Shown here in pieces: positions 15,260 through 24,820 of a stretch of DNA of 28,407 nucleotides. The notes under the pieces were generated by a model, which was not told the origin of the DNA, did no database searches, and was given only the letters and a program-made list of their open reading frames with translations. The position numbers and the translations under genes were made by a program. How positions within the stretch are numbered: position 1 is the stretch's first letter; each line of letters opens with the position of its first letter. The DNA is from Paulinella micropora. Lineage: Eukaryota; Cercozoa; Imbricatea; Euglyphida. The stretch spans positions 179,518 through 207,924 of the forward strand of contig BJOX01000213.1 in the NCBI GenBank assembly GCA_009731375.1, given 5' to 3'.

Positions 15260-16945
15260 GCCGGCAGCGACGGCGCGGCGCTGGTAGCCAACTACCCCTG
15301 GCTGGCGCAAACGGCCGGGGGCGTGGCCGAGCTGCTGTGCCAGCAGTGTTTTCCGCCTGACGATTCTCCGACTCTGCCCCCGACCGTGCTGTTACAGAAC
15401 TGCCCTTACGCCTGTACGACCGAGACCTATTCGCTGCTGGGTACGTCGTGCTCCTACCACGCCCTGCGCTGCACGCGGGACGGGGCGGGGTCGTACTTGT
15501 GCTGGTCCCTGACGGACCGGCTGGCCTGGCTGGCGCGCGGTGTGCAGGCTGCGGTCGTGGCCTCGGCCGCCGGCGGCGACTGCCGACAACTGCTGACCTT
15601 GCAGCCGAGCGAGCTGCAGTGCTGCCGGCCGCCGCAACGCCTTGACGCAACGCCGCCAACCGCGTGGCAGGTCGGGGGCTGTGTCTTCCTCGTGGACTCG
15701 GTCGACAACTACGCGGCGCCTAACGCACCACCGTCGTCCTCCTGCGCTGCCGCTGCGCCCCAGTACGAGCGCAACGTGACTTGGACGTGCGGGGCGACCT
15801 CTGTACAGTGCGCGCTCACTGCGCCGCAGGGGCAGACCAACGAGACGGGCGCGAGCTGTGCGGTTGCAGCAGGTGACCGGTGCCACCTGCTGCTGCCGGC
15901 AGCGGCTAACGCCAGCGAGGCCTGCTCGCGCCTCGTGCGCTACTGCGCAAGGGTTCAGCCGGACCTGGTGCGGCAGCAGCTGGCGACGGGTTGGCCCTCG
16001 TCGACCGCGGGGTGCAGCGCCGTCCTGACACCGTCCGTGGCCCTGGCGTGTTCGTTAGGGCGCAACGTGAGCTGCGGGTCCGAGCTGTGCCTGGCGCAGC
16101 TGCCGGTATTTGTGGACAACGCCGCTTGGTGGCGCTGCGCCGCCGACCACCCTTGGTCCCGCCCCGCGCAATGGAGGGCGACGTGCGGGGGCCAATCGAT
16201 TTCGTGCAGCGCGATGGCGGGAGGAGGACGCTACGTTTGCAGCGGCAACGGCCGCTGGCGCCTGTTCAACTGCACGGTGGACTACGCCGAAGCGTTGGCG
16301 CTCGGCGCGTGCGCTGCCGTGCTGGCGGCGTGCCCCGGCGACCTGCCGCACGCGCCCGTGAGCGCGAATGCCACCAGCGACGGGACCGTGGTGTGGGCGA
16401 ACGGGTGGCGCTGGTCCTGGCCGCAGGTACAAAGGCTGTTGGCCGGCCGCGGGCTCAGCTATTGCGAGTTAACCGTGGACGAGGACGTGTTGCGCGCGCC
16501 GGTGCCGCCCGCGTGTGCCGCGCGGCCAACGGCCTCTTCGACGATTTTAGTGCAGTACTGCAGCGCGCTGCCCGTGCACTGCCTCCCGCAGGACTTTGGC
16601 CGCGTGCTGCAGTGCATGAACGAGTGCGAGCTGAGTGGCCAGTGCCGGACGGCGCGCCTGCCGGAGTGGGTGGACAGTTTGCAGGACGAGCCAAGCACCA
16701 GCGGCTGCTGGCTCGGCACAGAAGATCTCGCGGGAGGTCTGTGCCCCGCGCTGCAGGGCCAGTGCGTGACTTACTGTGGGCCGGGCAGCGAGCTGCAGGC
16801 ACTCTCTGTAACGACGGTCTGGTCCGAGGCGGACTGCGAGCTGTCGCTGTTCCATGAACAGCGCTTCCCTTGCGGGACCACGGACCTGGTGTGCGAGCCC
16901 CTGGCCATGGTCGCGGCGCGTCCCGGCAAATGCTGGACGCGCTGA
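15260..16945 (+). CDS. Giant glycoprotein segment 3: Cys-rich, glycosylated
   Basis: Same frame as segments 1-2, open from the codon after the TGA. No ATG near its beginning (a GTG at 15323 is the nearest alternative start). Very rich in Cys and Trp, with sequons NVT, NET, NAS, NVS, NCT and NAT, as expected of a disulfide-bonded ectodomain. No named module recognised. The coding-like pattern stops near 16925 and continues in the neighbouring frame; the TGA at 16943-16945 is therefore probably not the natural end. Confidence 0.6.
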   Translation, partial: AGSDGAALVANYPWLAQTAGGVAELLCQQCFPPDDSPTLPPTVLLQNCPYACTTETYSLLGTSCSYHALRCTRDGAGSYLCWSLTDRLAWLARGVQAAVVASAAGGDCRQLLTLQPSELQCCRPPQRLDATPPTAWQVGGCVFLVDSVDNYAAPNAPPSSSCAAAAPQYERNVTWTCGATSVQCALTAPQGQTNETGASCAVAAGDRCHLLLPAAANASEACSRLVRYCARVQPDLVRQQLATGWPSSTAGCSAVLTPSVALACSLGRNVSCGSELCLAQLPVFVDNAAWWRCAADHPWSRPAQWRATCGGQSISCSAMAGGGRYVCSGNGRWRLFNCTVDYAEALALGACAAVLAACPGDLPHAPVSANATSDGTVVWANGWRWSWPQVQRLLAGRGLSYCELTVDEDVLRAPVPPACAARPTASSTILVQYCSALPVHCLPQDFGRVLQCMNECELSGQCRTARLPEWVDSLQDEPSTSGCWLGTEDLAGGLCPALQGQCVTYCGPGSELQALSVTTVWSEADCELSLFHEQRFPCGTTDLVCEPLAMVAARPGKCWTR

Positions 16946-19850
16946 AAGTGGACATGGTGCTGAACGAGCGCGTGACGGACGACTACCTGCTGTGCCACAA
17001 CGCCGCACCGGCCGCGGCGGCGCGCGTGCTGTGCCCCGTGGCCCGGCAGACGCTGGGCCTCACAGAGGACCGTTGCGGGGCGCTGGCGTACGCGTGCGCC
17101 TCCACGGGCGGCACCATCGAGTGCGACGGGGGCTGGACGCGCGACCCTACGGTTGACCCGTTCTGCACCACCCGTGCCGCGGACGGGCTGTCGCCGGTGC
17201 CCTGCGACTGCGGCGTGCACTGGACGCCGGTCGTGCAGGCGCTGGCGCCCAGCGCGTTGATCGACAGCCAGTGCTACCTTGACATGCAGAGCGGCGGGCT
17301 GTCGAAGGCCAATTTGGACGCGTTCCGGCTCTGCACTAGCAACGCGCGGTCGTCGGCTGGAGGGATGAGCTGTGCGGCACGCGGCCTCGTGTCGCTGGAC
17401 GAGTTGGTGTTGCTGTGGCTGGCGGACGACGTGCCGGAGGCTGCGAGCAGGGGCTTGCTGCTGGAGCACAGCCTGCGCGGCACGGACCCGCGCGCGAGCG
17501 TCGACAGCCCGGCCGCGGTACTGCTGCTGTTGCGGCGCCTGTTGGCCGCCGACGGCGGCGGCGGCCGCATTCTGTTGGGCGAGGTGCTGGCTACCAATCG
17601 CGACCGGCGCGCCTGGTGCCTCGGCGCCGACGACACGGGCGCCGCCGCGCCGGTCTGTGCGCTGCGCCCGGGGCTGGGGCTGCCGCTGTGCACGGTGCAC
17701 TGCCCGGTTGGCACCGTCGCGTCGGTGGCCAATCGAGCAGTGCGCTGCTGCAACTCGCGGGGCTGCTGCTGGCTGGGCACGGCGGGGCTGACGTACTCTG
17801 CCAACGAAACGAAGCTGCAGCGGCTGCCCGTCGGTAACGACACGGTGTGCCGCCCGAACCTTTTCCCGGAGCTCACGGCGTACCCGCGCCCGACCGCGAC
17901 CGCGGTGTTGGCGCCCAGCGACGCGCAGCGCCAGCTGTGCTTCGAGGACGTGCGTTGCCAGGCGATCGTACTGTTTGCGAACGGCGGCGTGTTCTTTAGC
18001 GAGCGCGAGCTGAACTTCCCGTTGGCGGAACTGCGGCGCCTGGACCCCGGGCGGCTGCACCAGCTGGACGAGGACAAGCAGAGCACGCGCTACTTGCACC
18101 CGGTGCCGGAACGCGAACTGGCGGCGCGCGGCGACACCGTTGTCACGTCGCTGCAGAGCGCCGTCGTGGGCCTGGACCGGAGGGTCAACCAGGCCTGCAG
18201 CCGCTTCCTTGACTGGTCCTGGTCCGGCTGGCGGCCCGCGGCGCTGTCGCGTGCGAGAACAGCACTGCAAGAAAACTGGCGCGCGCTGGCAGGTGCGGCG
18301 GGGTTGCCTGCCGACCCAACGGTACTGCCAGCAGTAGCGGTCGTCATTGACAACAAGAACGAGACCGAGTGGCGGCGGCAGGTGTGCGGCGCAGCGGCTG
18401 TTTGTCCGGCCACTGTCTGGGTGCCCACAGCTGGCCCGCTTGCCGGCTACGCCGCCGCGAGGCTCGCGGTCGGCTATTATCTGGCGCTGCTGAACCTGAC
18501 GAAGGCAGCCGGCGCCGCTCCCCCCAGCCAGTGGCTCAGCGAATCTGCGAACGGCCGGTTCTTTTCCTTGCAAGATCACAAAGGCGTGACACAGGACCAA
18601 ATGGCGATTATCCAGCGAGCGCTGCTCCGCGTGGACCTCGTGCGGGAGGTAGTGCGCGACGCCCTCGTGCTCAGAAACATCTTCGAGGCCCGGCGCGCCG
18701 GCCACGCCACCGAGGCCATGACGGCACCGGTGGCGCTGCCGGAGGGCTGCGGCGCGGGCCGCGGGGCCTGCGTTTCCGGCGGCGCGTGGCCGGGGGCGGC
18801 GGCGGAGCTGGCGCTGCTGGCCCAGGCGCAGGACGACCTGCGGGCGGGGCGGCGGCGGATCTCGGAGGCGGACCTCTTTAGGGTGGGCGACCACGCCGTG
18901 GCGGTAGCCGAGGCGCGGTCGCACACGCTGCTGCGATACTTCGTGCCGGCCTGGTCCGGGGGCGCGTTCTCAAGTGCCGGCGTCGCTGGCAGGTGCGAGT
19001 ATGACGCGCCGTGGGGAGAGAAAGTGGACCTGACGGGCCACGAGCCGCTGCCCCCTCGCTGCGAAACGCTGTCCATGACGTGGTCCTGGCAGTTTGCGGC
19101 GTACTGGAACTGGCGCAACTGGGTAGCGCTTGATGCGTTCTCGCACGGCGCTACTCGTTGGAGTGCGGGCGGCGGCAACTGCTCGTCGCTGTCCTTCCCG
19201 CAGTGGCGCAACGAGCCGGTGCTGGTGGACGGGCGCTGGCAGGGCTGTTTCGAGCCGCGCTGCCCGCAGCCCGTGCCGTACGACTACGACTGGTACGCAC
19301 GGTCTACGGTGTCGTGGTCCGTGCCCGACACCGCCGTCGCGCCGCGCGACGCGACGGTCGCGCCCTGCGGCTGGGACCGGGGCATCTGCGGCAGCAACGG
19401 CCGCTGCCAGTGCAACAGCGGCTTCCGGGTCAAGCCGAACACGGACCCCACGACGCTGGTGTACGATGCCGCCGGCGAGCCCAGGGTGGCGCGCGTGCTG
19501 CAACAGGACGCGTGCGACATCGACGGGCGCGGCGTGTGCAAGTCCAAGCTCTCTTACGGCAGCGGCGAGGACTGCAGCGGGCGCGGCGTCTGTGTAGCGG
19601 ACTTCCGCGCGGATGAGAGGGCCGCGACGTGCCGCTGTGGTACTTTCGCACTCACTGGGGGTGCCAAGAAGGACTGCTACTTGTACGAGCAGGGGGACCC
19701 GCGCTACTGCGTGGCGCAACCGTCCGCGGGATTTGTCAGCAACGGCTGGACCAGCCCGCCCTACGGCCAGCCCGCCAGCTGCAACATACCGCCCGGGGGC
19801 TGCTTCCACAGCCCGACGGACGACTGCAGGCGCTACCGTGGAGCGCGGCG
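16926..19850 (+). CDS. Giant glycoprotein segment 4 (frame 1), EGF-like cluster at its end
   Basis: Takes over the coding-like pattern from segment 3; the exact switch lies within about 16900-16945. The first two-thirds are Cys-rich with helical Leu/Arg-rich stretches (for example around 17400-17580 and 18600-18700), so this part is probably a different domain type from the beta-rich segments. Sequons NET, NDT, NLT and NCS. From about 19367 a cluster of EGF-like sequence follows (CGWDRGICGSNGRCQCNSGF, then GRGVCKSK, then CSGRGVC). The frame runs on to a TGA-free tail ending at 19926, but the Cys pattern moves to frame 2 near 19805-19850. Confidence 0.6.
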
Positions 19851-20727
19851 AGTGTTTTGGTTGCGAGCTGCCCCGTGTCAGCCTGCTCGTGCCCGGCAGC
19901 GAGACGTCGGGGGTGTGCTGGCTTAACAACCAGTCCAGCGGCGGGGGCAGGTGCGGCAAATGCAGCCCCGGCTACTTCGGGCAGTTCTGTGAGTACGTCA
20001 CGCTGAGCGGGGGTTGCTACGAAAACGGCACCGCCGTCGACAAACAATGTGTGTGGAATTGGTACCTAGGGCAGTACGAGGAGCTCGGGCGCTCGACCAT
20101 CGATGCAGATCTGTTGGAGTCAAGCAGCCTGTGGCCAAGGCGTGGCTGCACAGGCAAGCCGTGCAGCGGCAGTGGCCGGTGCACGCAGGCGCGCGCCTTT
20201 CCGCTGGAGGCGCACGATTTCGACCATCTGCCGGCCCTCGCCCGTTTTGCGTACCGCGTGGACCGTTTCCAGCTCCCGGCCTACCTCAAGCACGCGGCGC
20301 GCGAGGAACGGTACGAGGCGGCGATGCGTGCGGCCGCCGACGGCCAGGCCTGCCAGTGCGAAACAGGCTTCGGCGGCAGGTTCTGTCAGGAACGCGTCTG
20401 TGCTCCTGTCTGCCACGTGTCCGCTACTTGCTACTACAACAGCGACGGTAAGCAGGCCAAGTGCCTGTGCGCCGTCGACAGAAAGTTCAGGTGCATGCGC
20501 CCGGAGGGCGAACAGGGCTGCAGCTGCAAACGGCGCGATTTCCCCTCGGACAGATCGTTGCCGGTCCCGACCAAAGAAATCGTCTGCGGCCAGTCTACGC
20601 TGTCGGCCCTGGTCCGCGTCATAGGGGACCAGAAGTTTCCCTGGGCCTGTGCCTGCCAGACGGGGGCCTTCGAGACGGACTCTGGCCTGTGCAAGGCCAA
20701 GGTCGTGGCCTTGGTTGACGAGTACGG
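19841..20727 (+). CDS. Giant glycoprotein segment 5 (frame 2), 3' end lost in gap
   Basis: Resumes the Cys-rich pattern with ERGECFGCELPR and then laminin/EGF-like sequence: CGKCSPGYFGQFCEY near 19952-19995, a CSGSGRC near 20160 and CQCETGFGGRFCQERVC near 20352-20400. Between the EGF-like pieces lies a charged helical insert (about 20210-20340). The frame is open up to the N gap at 20728; none of the plus-strand frames beyond the gap looks like a continuation, so the gene probably ends inside the gap. Confidence 0.6.
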
Positions 20728-21428
20728 NNNNNNNNNNNNNNNNNNNNNNNNNNNNNNNNNNNNNNNNNNNNNNNNNNNNNNNNNNNNNNNNNNNNNNNNN
20801 NNNNNNNNNNNNNNNNNNNNNNNNNNNNNNNNNNNNNNNNNNNNNNNNNNNNNNNNNNNNNNNNNNNNNNNNNNNNNNNNNNNNNNNNNNNNNNNNNNNN
20901 NNNNNNNNNNNNNNNNNNNNNNNNNNNNNNNNNNNNNNNNNNNNNNNNNNNNNNNNNNNNNNNNNNNNNNNNNNNNNNNNNNNNNNNNNNNNNNNNNNNN
21001 NNNNNNNNNNNNNNNNNNNNNNNNNNNNNNNNNNNNNNNNNNNNNNNNNNNNNNNNNNNNNNNNNNNNNNNNNNNNNNNNNNNNNNNNNNNNNNNNNNNN
21101 NNNNNNNNNNNNNNNNNNNNNNNNNNNNNNNNNNNNNNNNNNNNNNNNNNNNNNNNNNNNNNNNNNNNNNNNNNNNNNNNNNNNNNNNNNNNNNNNNNNN
21201 NNNNNNNNNNNNNNNNNNNNNNNNNNNNNNNNNNNNNNNNNNNNNNNNNNNNNNNNNNNNNNNNNNNNNNNNNNNNNNNNNNNNNNNNNNNNNNNNNNNN
21301 NNNNNNNNNNNNNNNNNNNNNNNNNNNNNNNNNNNNNNNNNNNNNNNNNNNNNNNNNNNNNNNNNNNNNNNNNNNNNNNNNNNNNNNNNNNNNNNNNNNN
21401 NNNNNNNNNNNNNNNNNNNNNNNNNNNN
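20728..21428. other. 701-N assembly gap
   Basis: Run of N. It hides the 3' end of the plus-strand giant glycoprotein and, if correctly called, the 3' part of the minus-strand Cys-rich gene, so the two genes probably converge inside it. Confidence 0.98.
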
Positions 21429-21776
21429 CCGCCACAGTTGCGCACAGGCACGTGGCGCGTCCACGTGACACACGTACAACACGCCACCAATCGTCCGGCA
21501 GCGCACGCCCGCCTCTTGACAGGCCCTCAGGAGTTCCTGGTAGCGGGGCACTAGCTGGCCGTTGTACCACGCAAAGCTAGCGCAGCAGGACGCAAAACTA
21601 ACCGCGGTGGCCGGCACGCTTAGCACCCGCCGCATGTCCAACAGTCTGGCGACGCAGGGCGCGGACCAGTTCGTGTTCCGCACACAATCGAAGCCGCGAC
21701 TGTGGCAGCGCCGGGACCAGGCAGCGGCTGCAGAGCTTGCCAATACGGGCCCGCCATCCCGCGGTCTACAACGCAT
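21429..21776 (-). CDS. Cys-rich protein, 3' part lost in gap
   Basis: Minus-strand ATG at 21776 opens a frame of about 116 codons up to the gap. The product has ten cysteines, one sequon (NWS) and a Cys/Ala/Phe-rich stretch (SFASCCASFAWYNG), followed by normal-looking sequence (RTIGGVLYVCHVDAPRAC). Plus-strand frames over the same DNA lack cysteines and look random, so the minus strand is preferred. It starts only 3 nt after the stop of the SET-like gene and in the same frame. But its GC content is much higher and the preceding protein ends in a natural basic tail, so I treat it as a separate gene. No family recognised; possibly secreted. Confidence 0.45.
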
Positions 21777-21779
21777 GAA

Positions 21780-24173
21780 CTAAGCAACCTCTTGTTTCCG
21801 TGAATTCTTCTTCTTTCTGCTCTCTATACTACCTTCTAGCTCCAGGAGAGCTCGTCTGCCCGGCCCGGGCAAAGCGGCAATTGCTTGCAACTGTTGGGTT
21901 ACGAATTCTTGCATCGGACCGTCCTTCGCCAGCTCAGCCCTGAAAGAACCTTTTTCGAGTTCAACGAAATCAGCGGTCTCCTTGGCGTCCCACTCGTAAT
22001 TGACGAGCACTAGATCATGTTCCTCGAAATCTCTGCCTTCTATCGCCTGCAGGTAAAACCTGTTGGTCTCGTCCACCACAATCCTGGCATTGACGTACTT
22101 GTCGGCAGTGGTGCCTAGCGCGCAGTGAGCGAGGAGACAGGTCGGGATCGGCTTTTTGGCGCCGATGATGCCCGCGTGGGGTGCGCCGGTGAGATTAGGC
22201 TGGCGGTAGTGTGGCACAAAATATTCCTCGCGGCTATCCCATCCCAACATCCTGGTGTCTTGCTCGCGCGGCCAAAGCTCGGCGAGTCGTTTGCCTACGC
22301 CGGACATGCTGACCTGGCCGCCNNNNNNNNNNTGGCGTGGCTCTTCTTCTTGGTCCGGGGCGCTTGCGTCTCCCCGTCTTTTGGTCCTGTCCAGGATTGC
22401 CGGGAACTCCGCTATTACGAGGTTGTTGGAAGATCTGATTTTCTGTCTGGCGACCAGCGCAAAGTTGAAGGGGCGCCAGAACACTACATGAAAAAATTGG
22501 TCGCAAGACACTATCGTGCCTGACCGAGCGCTGTGGTCATACCAGCCCTTCTGGTCGTTGATCCAGAAAGTGTATTGCTGGCGTCTTCTGTCTGGATCGA
22601 AATGCTCACAAATATTAACTAGCGGGTGTATTTTGTTTTTAAAAGCTTCATCTATGCGCTTGTAAGCCTTGGTGTAAGAGTCTCGCGCGCCCCCCCGGGT
22701 AGCTTTCAAAGTGCTTATCTTTTTTTCTGTACCGTCTGGATAGGTTATTTGCCAACAGAGGGCCTGGCCGTAAATACGACAGAATTCGGACTTGTGCCTG
22801 TACAACCGGCTTTGCTTCCAGATGTCCAGGGCCAGCCCGAAGTTGCGCCCGCTCGCTATGCCAAGACCAGCCAGCTTTGTTCTTTCTTGGTCAGCACAGC
22901 GGAACGCGAATATTTCGAACTCGTCTACCATGCGTTGGAAATACTGCCCCGGCATGCACACCAGACACAAAAAGGAATTGTCAAACAGCTCGTTTCGTGC
23001 CTGGTCAGTTCTTGGGGTTTCAAAGAACTTGAGGTCGCAGCACGAGACTTGCGCTAATTCCGCCGGTGAGAATTCCTCTAGCCCGTTCTCTTCGAAATGC
23101 ACAAGCACGATCTTGCTGGTTCCACAAATCTCGGCCAGGGTTCGGATGTCAAGGTAGAGAGACGGGGCAAGCTTGGGCAGGAAATTCGTATATTTGTGGA
23201 CATGCGGTTTCCTTGGCACTCGCAAGGACGCCGGCAAGGAAGAGAACGGTGCGGAGGATGCCGGTGAGGATGAGAACGGTGAGAACGGCCCGCGCGGCAG
23301 TGTCTGTCTTTGCTGCTTCTCTTCTCTGGCGTGGTCACAGCCGTAGTCCCAGAACAGTTGAGCACCCGAAACAAACATATCTCCTTTTCCGCTCGCGCAT
23401 AAAAGATAGGGGCGGGACGATGCCGCGGGCCTCTCTAAATAATACCTACCGATTTCTTTCCTAAGCAGGGGGCCAGAAGCCGGCCGGCCGTGCAGAGCAC
23501 GACTGCGTTTCTCGGCGTTAACCAGCTGGGCCGATCCTTTGTAGCGCATGTCCGGGCGCAGATGGAAGACTATAGACTTGCCGGCCCTAGCATTAAATCT
23601 TTCCCAAGAACCATCATGTACTGCCAAGACCCCTCCGAGTATTTCTGCTTGTAGTGCCTTGTATCCTTCCAGTAGTTCGCGTCCGTCGATTCTGTTGACC
23701 ATGTCCCAGCTGATCCAGTGTGATGTAGGCGTTTCAGCCGCAACCCCGTTATACATGGGGAGGTCGCGGGACGGCTGTCCATTAACAGGGGTACCGAGGC
23801 CTCTAAGATGGCGTGAAACGTCGCCATCAAAGAACATCCCGCGATGGCGCTCGTTCTGCGAGAGAGGGAGCGTAGTAAACGCGCCGAAGTTTTCATGCTT
23901 GTCATCGACGGCTACGGCAAAGACAGTGTGTCCTAAGGTACCCCTCGCATCGCCTTTGAGGTTAGGGTCCCCTTTGGTTGGCCAGCCTCTAGGCCGCGCT
24001 AGGCAAGCGCCACACGCGGGCACCGGGCGCCAGAGCTGTATCCGGTCCGGGGCGTGCGTCAACATTCCTCTCGCCAATTCACTGCTTGCGCAGACCCCGC
24101 AGGTAAAGCTATGTTTTTCTTCCTCTGCTGTCAACCGACGAGCCCCGTGCACCCAAGGCGCTGGGATCTCCAT
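21780..24173 (-). CDS. 797-residue protein with paired CxxC and two SET-like segments
   Basis: The first ATG is at 24173 (MEIPAPWVHG); the frame is open further upstream but without an ATG. Residues 25-57 carry two CxxC pairs (C25/C28, C54/C57), a likely zinc site. Residues about 210-280 contain KGSAQLVNAEKRS and later GAQLFWDYG, resembling the N-H-x-x-x-P-N and E-L-x-x-D-Y-G motifs of SET-domain lysine methyltransferases. Near the C-terminus CLLAHCALGTTADKYVNAR followed by FEEHDLVLVNYEW shows the same order again. Between them lie a Ser/Pro-rich linker (about 292-320) and a mixed domain with no match. The C-terminus is basic (SRKKKNSRKQEVA). If correct, it would methylate host or viral proteins, for instance histones; key catalytic residues are not clearly conserved. 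A 10-N gap at 22323-22332 interrupts it. Composition is less GC-rich than in its neighbours. Confidence 0.5.
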   Translation of the reverse strand: MEIPAPWVHGARRLTAEEEKHSFTCGVCASSELARGMLTHAPDRIQLWRPVPACGACLARPRGWPTKGDPNLKGDARGTLGHTVFAVAVDDKHENFGAFTTLPLSQNERHRGMFFDGDVSRHLRGLGTPVNGQPSRDLPMYNGVAAETPTSHWISWDMVNRIDGRELLEGYKALQAEILGGVLAVHDGSWERFNARAGKSIVFHLRPDMRYKGSAQLVNAEKRSRALHGRPASGPLLRKEIGRYYLERPAASSRPYLLCASGKGDMFVSGAQLFWDYGCDHAREEKQQRQTLPRGPFSPFSSSPASSAPFSSLPASLRVPRKPHVHKYTNFLPKLAPSLYLDIRTLAEICGTSKIVLVHFEENGLEEFSPAELAQVSCCDLKFFETPRTDQARNELFDNSFLCLVCMPGQYFQRMVDEFEIFAFRCADQERTKLAGLGIASGRNFGLALDIWKQSRLYRHKSEFCRIYGQALCWQITYPDGTEKKISTLKATRGGARDSYTKAYKRIDEAFKNKIHPLVNICEHFDPDRRRQQYTFWINDQKGWYDHSARSGTIVSCDQFFHVVFWRPFNFALVARQKIRSSNNLVIAEFPAILDRTKRRGDASAPDQEEEPRXXXXGGQVSMSGVGKRLAELWPREQDTRMLGWDSREEYFVPHYRQPNLTGAPHAGIIGAKKPIPTCLLAHCALGTTADKYVNARIVVDETNRFYLQAIEGRDFEEHDLVLVNYEWDAKETADFVELEKGSFRAELAKDGPMQEFVTQQLQAIAALPGPGRRALLELEGSIESRKKKNSRKQEVA
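22323..22332. other. 10-N assembly gap inside the SET-like gene
   Basis: Exactly ten N in a Glu/Arg-Gly transition; the frame matches on both sides if the length is literal. Confidence 0.95.
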
Positions 24174-24820
24174 GACAAAAAGAAGTACGTCGACCGTGCG
24201 GTCTGCTTTGTTTGGGGGGGGATTTTCGTGGCAGGGTTTAGCAGGAGGGAAACGTCGGAGGAGAAAAAAACGCTGTCGTAAGAAAAGTGCAAGCCCGCGG
24301 ACGGCAGGCAAAAATAAGCCCTTTGCTTTCTATACGTTGCTGCTCGATTCCAAAGAAGGGCTAGTGACAAAAGTAAGCAAAGCAGAAATCATTTCGTTGT
24401 TCCTCTCCCCCGCCCAAGCCTTTTTGCCCTTTTTTTTTGTTTCTTGCTAGAACAACCTTTTGGTACAGGCGACAAGAGTGGCGGGGGGGGGGAGGGTGCG
24501 GGAAGGGCAATTTGGATTGTGGCTGCCACAGATAGAGGGCCAACAAGACAAGAACAAAATTGTACAGAAAAAGAAGAAAAGAGAGAAATAACAATTAAAA
24601 ACAATCGACCGACTGGATCGTACGACAAGAAAAACATTTGGGTTAGGGAAATTTCTCAGGCGTCTAGTTGCCTCGAGAGCGCGATCATTTTCTAGTCCTG
24701 CAAAATAGCGCAGCGAGCGCCAGCACACAGACAAATCAAAACCAAGGTACGAATTTAGATGAGGATAGCAGCGGGAACACAGGAGTGGATCAAGCCGCTA
24801 CTGTCCCACCAGCCCAAAGT
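24174..24820. other. Divergent intergenic region, SET-like gene to mucin-like gene
   Basis: Likely holds promoters for both directions. It contains T9 near 24431, G10 near 24483, and a long A-rich stretch (about 24540-24640). The mucin-like frame is open from 24668 (after a TAG at 24665-24667), so part of 24668-24820 may be coding if a non-ATG start or an upstream exon is used. Nothing else is supported. Confidence 0.5.

Larger units (their letters stand above)
12248..20727 (+). other. Giant Cys-rich extracellular glycoprotein locus, broken in four places
   Basis: Five consecutive open segments appear to form one gene of at least 2,800 codons. The first three (12248-13396, 13397-15259, 15260-16945) share one frame, separated only by a TAG (13394-13396) and a TGA (15257-15259). 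A shift near 16900-16945 moves to the next segment, and another near 19805-19850 moves back. None of the later segments has an ATG at its beginning, and composition is uniform: many cysteines, many N-glycosylation sequons, EGF-like modules and a calcium-binding FG-GAP-like loop. This argues against five separate genes. The 3' end is lost in the N gap. The product would be a large secreted or virion-surface adhesion-type protein, though no signal peptide is seen at the 5' end. The breaks may be decay, assembly error, very short introns or recoding. Confidence 0.7.

Noticed and set aside
16771-18924. 717-codon open frame on the minus strand
   Set aside because: It is antisense to the giant glycoprotein, is very Arg/Gln/Ala/His-rich as expected for the shadow of GC-rich coding DNA, and begins and ends at no natural boundary.
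12248-20727. Alternative genetic code with TAG and TGA as sense codons
   Set aside because: TAG and TGA also occur at natural-looking gene ends (2674, 4843, 9319), the two stops involved are different, and frameshifts also occur, so reassignment alone does not explain the pattern.
21562-21783. Plus-strand frame after the 701-N gap as the C-terminus of the giant glycoprotein
   Set aside because: It has no cysteines or sequons, while the minus-strand frame over the same DNA is Cys-rich.
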